The position numbers and the translations under genes are program-made. A DNA stretch of 64,000 nucleotides, taken from assembly GCA_045647745.1 (NCBI GenBank), contig JAZRMQ010000066.1, positions 62,001 through 126,000 on the forward strand. Reading direction: 5' to 3'. The notes beneath the pieces are model-generated. The model was not told the DNA's origin. It saw only the letters and a list, made by a program, of their open reading frames with translations, and ran no database searches. The stretch is from HGM04593 sp045647745. Lineage in GTDB: Bacteria > Bacteroidota > Bacteroidia > Bacteroidales > Bacteroidaceae. Within the stretch, counting starts at the first letter, position 1. Each line of letters starts with the position of its first letter. This document shows, in pieces, positions 59,159 through 64,000 of this stretch.

Positions 59159-60877
59159 TCACTCCTCTGTTATCTCATCTTTAAGTTCATATTTTTTCCT
59201 TGTGCCCGGGAATACATTATAGTAATAGTCAAAAGTTTCAGGCTCATTGTCAAAGCGAACAGGCTCACCGGCCGAGTTTAAGCCCTGCTCTTGTTGATTG
59301 AAGATAAGCAGGTCGGGTGCCCATTCAAGTAAATATGGATGATAGAGCAACCAATTGGGCAATTTTCCGGTTAAAAAGTTCAAATTAAGCCTCAACATTC
59401 GGCAGTTTGGCAAAATCTTTGGCATTGCATTATCGGCAAGATAACTAATTGTATCGCCACCAAAAGCCTCGACGTCGCTCTGAGTATATGCCACAACACC
59501 CTCTTCGCCAACTTTAAAATCGGGGATATTACCCTCGATATAACAATTTGAGAATGCCAGCTCCTCAAGATCTTCCCAAAGGAACAGATTGCGGAAGGTA
59601 CTGTCTGTGCTTGCATTTATATTCAAGCCAATACCACCTTCTGACTCATATTCGCCCTTTTTGCGCAAATCCATAGGTGCAAAATTCCAACGGCGTGAAG
59701 CGACAAAACTCAACGATTTCAATTGAGGGAAATTATCTTTTGTGAGTATTGAAGGAATCTCTGTAAAGTTATTTGCGCTCAGGTCGAGAGCAACAAGCGA
59801 GTCGCCAAGCTCAACAAAGTCATCGGGCAAAGAGACAAGGCCGTAAGAGAATATTGTCAGATATTTCAAGTGTTCAAGTTTACAAATATCGCTACCCAAT
59901 TCAATATCAAGCAACATTGTATTCACATTACTTGAAATAGACAAAGACTCCAGATACTTCAAATGACGAATCTCGGCAGGAATTGTCTCCTTTGTATCTA
60001 CGAGGTAATATTGTACAGAACGCACACGGCCGACAGCATCCTTTGCGGGCAAACCCTTGTCGCTTGCCTCCCACAGTGTCACGCCGTTCCAATATTGCAT
60101 ATTCTCGCCGGTGTCCCAAGCATCGCTCCAGCAGTTCATAAGGTCATACATAACCACAAGCGCCAACGAGTCTCCGGCACGATTATCCTCAATCTTTAAC
60201 GCCGGTTTCTGATACACCGATATTACAGACGTCTCAACCTGTTCAGTCCCCTCGCCCTCGGGGATGAGTCTAATCTCGGCAACACGCTCCTCGGGGATAG
60301 TGTTCATCTTCCAATCGAAACGCAATTTTGTGGTGCGTGGACGAGCGCCCTTGTCCAGTTCGACAGTATATTTATCGGCTGTAAGCCACTCCTGATTTGA
60401 GCCTGAACCGGGATAAACAACCTTAACACCAAACTTAACGTTTGTTGTTACAGTTGTCTCGAAATAACGCTCATCGTATTTTGCCGATGACTCAATGCTA
60501 ATTTCACTCTGCTCGGGGACAATCATCTTTCCATAGCCCATCTGCTTTACAGTAACACTCTTTGCAGGGTTACTAGCCGGGATAAAGCGCACTGTCGCCG
60601 TGCGCATATTGTTTACAAGCGATGAATCCGCAACCAATTTACAGGTCATTGTTCCCATACCACTGGCCGGAGAAACAGAGAGCCAAGGCTCTGATACTGA
60701 GATTGTCCAGCTGTCATTGCTCTCAATCTGTATAACATCTGCTCCACCCTCGGCAGCAAAAACAATATCACTCTTGTCTAGAGAAAAGCCGGTGCTATTT
60801 CCCTCATCGTCGTTACAAGCGACAAATGAGAAGCAGACAATTAATCCTAATGCTATCTTATATAATTTTTTCATCAT
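59159..60877 (-). CDS. BACON and leucine-rich-repeat lipoprotein
   Basis: A 572-residue lipoprotein: signal MMKKLYKIALGLIVCFSFVAC (C21) and acidic NDDEG behind it. BACON domain 1 (~30-115) has NDSWTISVSEPWLSVSPASG; a second BACON-like domain follows (~118-228). From ~230 an LRR region starts with a cap-like LALVVMYDLMNCWSDAW and WNGVTLW, then repeats such as LRHLKYLESLSISSN-type units (HLKYLTIFSYGLVSLPDDF, LVALDLSANNFTEIPS). BACON domains are thought to bind carbohydrate or mucin. The two proteins sharing this LRR plan are adjacent in the operon. The first two codons are both ATG. Confidence 0.88.
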   Translation of the reverse strand: MMKKLYKIALGLIVCFSFVACNDDEGNSTGFSLDKSDIVFAAEGGADVIQIESNDSWTISVSEPWLSVSPASGMGTMTCKLVADSSLVNNMRTATVRFIPASNPAKSVTVKQMGYGKMIVPEQSEISIESSAKYDERYFETTVTTNVKFGVKVVYPGSGSNQEWLTADKYTVELDKGARPRTTKLRFDWKMNTIPEERVAEIRLIPEGEGTEQVETSVISVYQKPALKIEDNRAGDSLALVVMYDLMNCWSDAWDTGENMQYWNGVTLWEASDKGLPAKDAVGRVRSVQYYLVDTKETIPAEIRHLKYLESLSISSNVNTMLLDIELGSDICKLEHLKYLTIFSYGLVSLPDDFVELGDSLVALDLSANNFTEIPSILTKDNFPQLKSLSFVASRRWNFAPMDLRKKGEYESEGGIGLNINASTDSTFRNLFLWEDLEELAFSNCYIEGNIPDFKVGEEGVVAYTQSDVEAFGGDTISYLADNAMPKILPNCRMLRLNLNFLTGKLPNWLLYHPYLLEWAPDLLIFNQQEQGLNSAGEPVRFDNEPETFDYYYNVFPGTRKKYELKDEITEE

Positions 60878-60895
60878 AATCTCACTGCATTAATT

Positions 60896-63556
60896 TTATT
60901 TTTCAAGTACCAAAGCATCGCAACCGCGAATGTCCTGAGTTCTATCGTATATAAGAGTGTAATATCCTGCATATATATAATCACACACCGAAGATAAATC
61001 TATCGAGATATTTGGATTATCGGCAATCTCAAAATACATAATATATGGTGATATAGTATCCTCAATCTTGCGCAAGTCGTTACCACCGATACAGAATACA
61101 ACCATAGATGGGCAGGTATACAGTCCGGTAGGCCACTCCTTGAGTATGCGGTTACCATTCTCGTCGCGCTGATAGCGTATAAAGAAACGGCTCATTGAGG
61201 ATATACTCAACGGCTTTGTCGGGAACGAAGAGAAACAGTTGTAGCTCAAATCCATACCCGACAGATAGGGCAATGTGCGGGCATAAAAATCATCGGGCAA
61301 CTCGCTCAAATAGTTGTAACTGAGGTCGAGCGCCTCGAGCAAAAAGGCATTCTCGCCCTGAAGCGAGCCCTCGGGGATACTCTTCATACCATTACCGGCA
61401 AGGATAAGCTGATTCATTGGAGAGCCGGTCTTGAAAAGTATGCCGGGAAAGGTCTCGAGCTTATTGTTTGTAATATTTACCGCCGAAGAGTTTATACCTT
61501 TGAACTTATCGCCATTCTTAAAGCCCTCAATCTTGTTGTATGAGAAATCCACCGACTGCATAACATACAGTGATTTTGCATTGAAAATATCGGGGAAAAG
61601 TGTCATCTCGTTATTTGTGGCGCTGAAGCTCTCAAGCTGTGAGAAATCGCAGAAATATCCATCGGGAGCAACTGTCAAACTATCAATCTTGTTGTAGTCA
61701 AGGAACACCTTTGCAAGAGAAATGCCTTTACCGAACGGATGCACTGTTTTCAACGAGTTGTTGGTGCAATCAATCATTCCAAGCTTGGTCATCTTCTTTA
61801 GTTTTTCGTACTCAGGAGTCTCAACAAGGTTATTGAAGCCAAAATACATCACTTGAAGTTTATCGCCGCTGTTACCCTCGATGATAGCCTCCCAATCGGC
61901 CTTCAACTGATCACCCGAGATACCCTTGTTGCTCGCAACGTTGAGCATCTGTAGCTCAGGGACCCCTGCCAGCATCTCCATTGGCAAGCCCTTCAATTTG
62001 GGGCAGTTAAAAATCTCCACATCATACAAGGTTGTCAAATTCTCCCAGCTCAACGAGTCGCGCTCGGCGTAGAAAGGAGATACCGGCTCAATATCACGGA
62101 AGAAACTATCAACTGTGATTGGACAGTTAGCAATGAAGAACTGCTGGAGCTTTGTACAACGTTGCAGAGCTCTGGAAACGCCTTCAATGCCATTTGTCAT
62201 ATCGCCAAAATGAATACCGCTCAAAGAGATACCTTTTTGAGTGATTGGCTTCTCTTTTGGATCATTCTTAAGAGTCTCTTGCCATAGTTCGGAATATCCC
62301 GTGCGGAAATCTTTTATCAGCACTCTGTCGGCATAATCCATACGAATAGATTTTCTCTGTTCGTCGGTCATATTCGGTGTTATACGACCAAAAAGATGAC
62401 CACCCAAAAGGTCGGAGTGACTGCCAAGATAGAGAATAGAAAGCTCTGTCAACTGACCAATAGCATCGGGCACAACACCCTTTGGTCCAAAGCCCTCGAG
62501 TGAAATTGTTGCAACACGGCCATTGCCATCGAGCTGCACACCCGGTTGCTCACCCCACAAATCAATATCCTTGTTAAAATTCCAGTTAACGCCATCAGCC
62601 TCAACGTCACCGGCATAACTCCATTCAGGGCCATTGAGTGCCAACCAAATCTCTTTAAGCGCAATATAATCCTTAATATATTCGGCAGCCTCGGAGAGGT
62701 TGACAGGGACATTCACATCCTTTGTATCAACATCATTCTCAATTACAAAAGTTGATGAGGTTGCGTTATTCTCCACTCCAAGAACACTTTTTCCTTTTTT
62801 ATCGGAGTATGTGATGCAGCTATGCACACGATACTCGCCGACATTCAGCCACACGATTGTATCGCACAAAGCATACGAGGTCTCGGAATTTGTTTCGGGG
62901 TACAACGTCTCGTCGGCTGAGCCCTGATTAAAATCCTCGACATACTTTACCGCAATCTTTTCAAAGGTTGTAAGTTCCTTTGTAAAGAGGTTCTGCACAG
63001 TAATATCCACAACCCTGATATTGTTAAAAGGATAGTTGCCTTTTTCATCGGCACCGCGTGTAGCCTTTTCCCACTCCTTCACAAGCTTGAACGAAACACG
63101 GCCACGCTCTATCACATCGGGGCTTATATGCTGAACATACAATCCACCGGCAACAATAGTAAAATGTGTATCCTCAACGTCTCTTTTCTGAATTTCGTTG
63201 TCGAGCTGGTCGTAAAGAACAAATCCTATCAGGCTGTATTCACCTGCAAGCAGACGCAATTTGTCACTGCGTAATCCATACTCGGCATTCTCGTTATTGT
63301 AAGCATTAAGCAAAAGTGTCTGCTCAATTGTGTAACCGTTATACTGCAGAAGCACCTTTACCTTTTTTGCATCGGTGATATTATCCAATCTATCGACAGA
63401 AGAGCGAGTTACAGCCTGTCCAACCTTGAACTGCACATAACCATACTGTGCCTGCTCAACCTCATTTTCATCGGAACAGCCGGTTAATGCCACACTTGTG
63501 AGTGACATTAACAACGCTAATAAATATATACTTATCCTGTTCATAATTTCATTCAT
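60896..63556 (-). CDS. large leucine-rich-repeat lipoprotein (DUF4458-like N-terminus)
   Basis: An 886-residue lipoprotein: lipobox VALTGC (C27 from the first ATG; another ATG at 63544) followed by SDENEVEQ, strongly acidic. Residues ~38-290 form beta-rich domains (YGYVQFKVGQAVTRSS; HFTIVAGGLYVQHI; NVGEYRVHSCITYSDK) resembling DUF4458-type modules. From ~295 an LRR array begins with the cap IALKEIWLALNGPEWSYAG and runs almost to the end (QLTELSILYLGSHSD; ALDLSYNYLSELPDDF; GMDLSYNCFSSFPTKP). It has no catalytic motif. It is probably an adhesin or binding scaffold on the cell surface. It is 3 bases downstream of the partial gene at the window edge. Confidence 0.88.
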   Translation of the reverse strand: MNEIMNRISIYLLALLMSLTSVALTGCSDENEVEQAQYGYVQFKVGQAVTRSSVDRLDNITDAKKVKVLLQYNGYTIEQTLLLNAYNNENAEYGLRSDKLRLLAGEYSLIGFVLYDQLDNEIQKRDVEDTHFTIVAGGLYVQHISPDVIERGRVSFKLVKEWEKATRGADEKGNYPFNNIRVVDITVQNLFTKELTTFEKIAVKYVEDFNQGSADETLYPETNSETSYALCDTIVWLNVGEYRVHSCITYSDKKGKSVLGVENNATSSTFVIENDVDTKDVNVPVNLSEAAEYIKDYIALKEIWLALNGPEWSYAGDVEADGVNWNFNKDIDLWGEQPGVQLDGNGRVATISLEGFGPKGVVPDAIGQLTELSILYLGSHSDLLGGHLFGRITPNMTDEQRKSIRMDYADRVLIKDFRTGYSELWQETLKNDPKEKPITQKGISLSGIHFGDMTNGIEGVSRALQRCTKLQQFFIANCPITVDSFFRDIEPVSPFYAERDSLSWENLTTLYDVEIFNCPKLKGLPMEMLAGVPELQMLNVASNKGISGDQLKADWEAIIEGNSGDKLQVMYFGFNNLVETPEYEKLKKMTKLGMIDCTNNSLKTVHPFGKGISLAKVFLDYNKIDSLTVAPDGYFCDFSQLESFSATNNEMTLFPDIFNAKSLYVMQSVDFSYNKIEGFKNGDKFKGINSSAVNITNNKLETFPGILFKTGSPMNQLILAGNGMKSIPEGSLQGENAFLLEALDLSYNYLSELPDDFYARTLPYLSGMDLSYNCFSSFPTKPLSISSMSRFFIRYQRDENGNRILKEWPTGLYTCPSMVVFCIGGNDLRKIEDTISPYIMYFEIADNPNISIDLSSVCDYIYAGYYTLIYDRTQDIRGCDALVLEK

Positions 63557-63559
63557 TTA

Positions 63560-64000
63560 TCATTGATTAACAGGTCTTATGACAAGTACCTTTACATTTA
63601 TATTCATACCATTGTACAGACGTAAAATGATAGCCTCATTCAACGACTCGGGAACAGTAATATTCAGTTGATATATACCATCGGCACCAAGTTTGGCTAC
63701 TGGGGTACCCCAATTTTCCACATCTTCTGCATTATATTCAAGATTGGTTAGTTTGAATGCGCCATCCCATTCAGTCGAGCTCAATTTTGTATTTATTGTA
63801 TAACTCTGCCCGGGAACCAATTTACAAGCTGTGATATCTGTTACATTTAATTCACTGCTCAACCAATCATATTTCTCTTTCTCTTGAACAACCTCAACTG
63901 TCTCTTCGTTAGCATCAGTAACGATAAATCCACCATATAGAGAAGGGTCTTTCTGTTCAACCTCAAACATTATATAAGATGAATTTTCATCAATGAATGT
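63560..64000 (-). CDS. C-terminal part of an exported protein of unknown function (cut by window edge)
   Basis: The frame is open from the right edge: ten codons beyond the first internal ATG (63970) still read protein (TFIDENSSYI), so this is the 3' end of a longer gene, 146 codons visible. The sequence is beta-rich and acidic (FIVTDANEETVEVV; LNVTDITACKLVPGQSYTIN; YQLNITVPESLNEAI), ending INVKVLVIRPVNQ, which suggests an Ig- or jelly-roll-like domain. I do not recognise the family. Its stop is 3 bases before the LRR lipoprotein ATG, so it is the first visible gene of that operon. Confidence 0.75.
   Translation of the reverse strand, partial: TFIDENSSYIMFEVEQKDPSLYGGFIVTDANEETVEVVQEKEKYDWLSSELNVTDITACKLVPGQSYTINTKLSSTEWDGAFKLTNLEYNAEDVENWGTPVAKLGADGIYQLNITVPESLNEAIILRLYNGMNINVKVLVIRPVNQ

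Overview
The window is chromosomal DNA of a member of the Bacteroidales (Bacteroidota), probably an anaerobic, host-associated species. The evidence is a dcw cell-division cluster in Bacteroidota order, recurrent promoters of the Bacteroidota type (TTTG-N19/20-TAnnTTtG), hardly any Shine-Dalgarno sequences, a recN/coaBC/DUF4835 neighbourhood, BACON and DUF1573 proteins, a Rho factor with a long disordered insertion, and a CoA-transferase of the succinyl-CoA:acetate type. I saw no insertion sequence, prophage, CRISPR array or rRNA operon. Most of the window is core genome.

Layout. 1-5.3 kb: 3' end of an MsbA-like lipid/drug exporter, a small conserved protein, and a leftward operon of acyl-CoA thioesterase, small membrane protein, acetyl-CoA hydrolase/CoA-transferase and RNA methyltransferase. 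5.4-8.7 kb: mfd. 8.7-15.5 kb: a phosphate locus, with a leftward porin-pstSCAB operon divergent from a PhoB/PhoR-like two-component pair. 15.6-18.7 kb: exported C1B peptidase and nhaA. 19.0-34.9 kb: the dcw cluster mraZ-rsmH-ftsL-ftsI-murE-mraY-murD-ftsW-murG-murC-ftsQ-ftsA-ftsZ plus a YqeY-like gene, almost without gaps and preceded by a good MraZ operator. 34.9-40.6 kb: recO, tRNA-Glu, rpsT, gyrB, a heparan-N-acetyltransferase-like membrane protein, a nitroreductase and tRNA-Cys. 40.7-49.9 kb: tilS, then a leftward run of a coaBC-DUF4835 fusion, recN, rlmB, a TPR protein with a dead protease domain, and a Sel1-repeat protein. 49.9-54.5 kb: DnaQ-like exonuclease and dnaN, divergent from a DUF3127 gene, then rho. 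54.7-64.0 kb: a tightly packed leftward operon of seven exported proteins.

How the genes work together. The dcw block makes peptidoglycan precursors (meso-DAP type, from the DNPR motif in MurE) and the divisome. Pst, the porin and PhoBR form one phosphate-uptake circuit. mfd, recN, recO, dnaN, gyrB and the exonuclease serve DNA repair and replication. The last operon combines five lipoproteins whose mature N-termini are acidic behind the lipidated cysteine, the pattern of surface-exported Bacteroidota lipoproteins: two leucine-rich-repeat proteins, a subtilisin-like protease, a lipocalin-like protein and a thioredoxin-fold protein without its cysteines. A DUF1573 protein and the C-terminal end of an unidentified protein complete it.

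The best candidates for something undescribed are this lipoprotein/protease operon, the in-frame fusion of cytoplasmic CoaBC to an exported DUF4835 protein, and the pseudoprotease-TPR plus Sel1-repeat pair.
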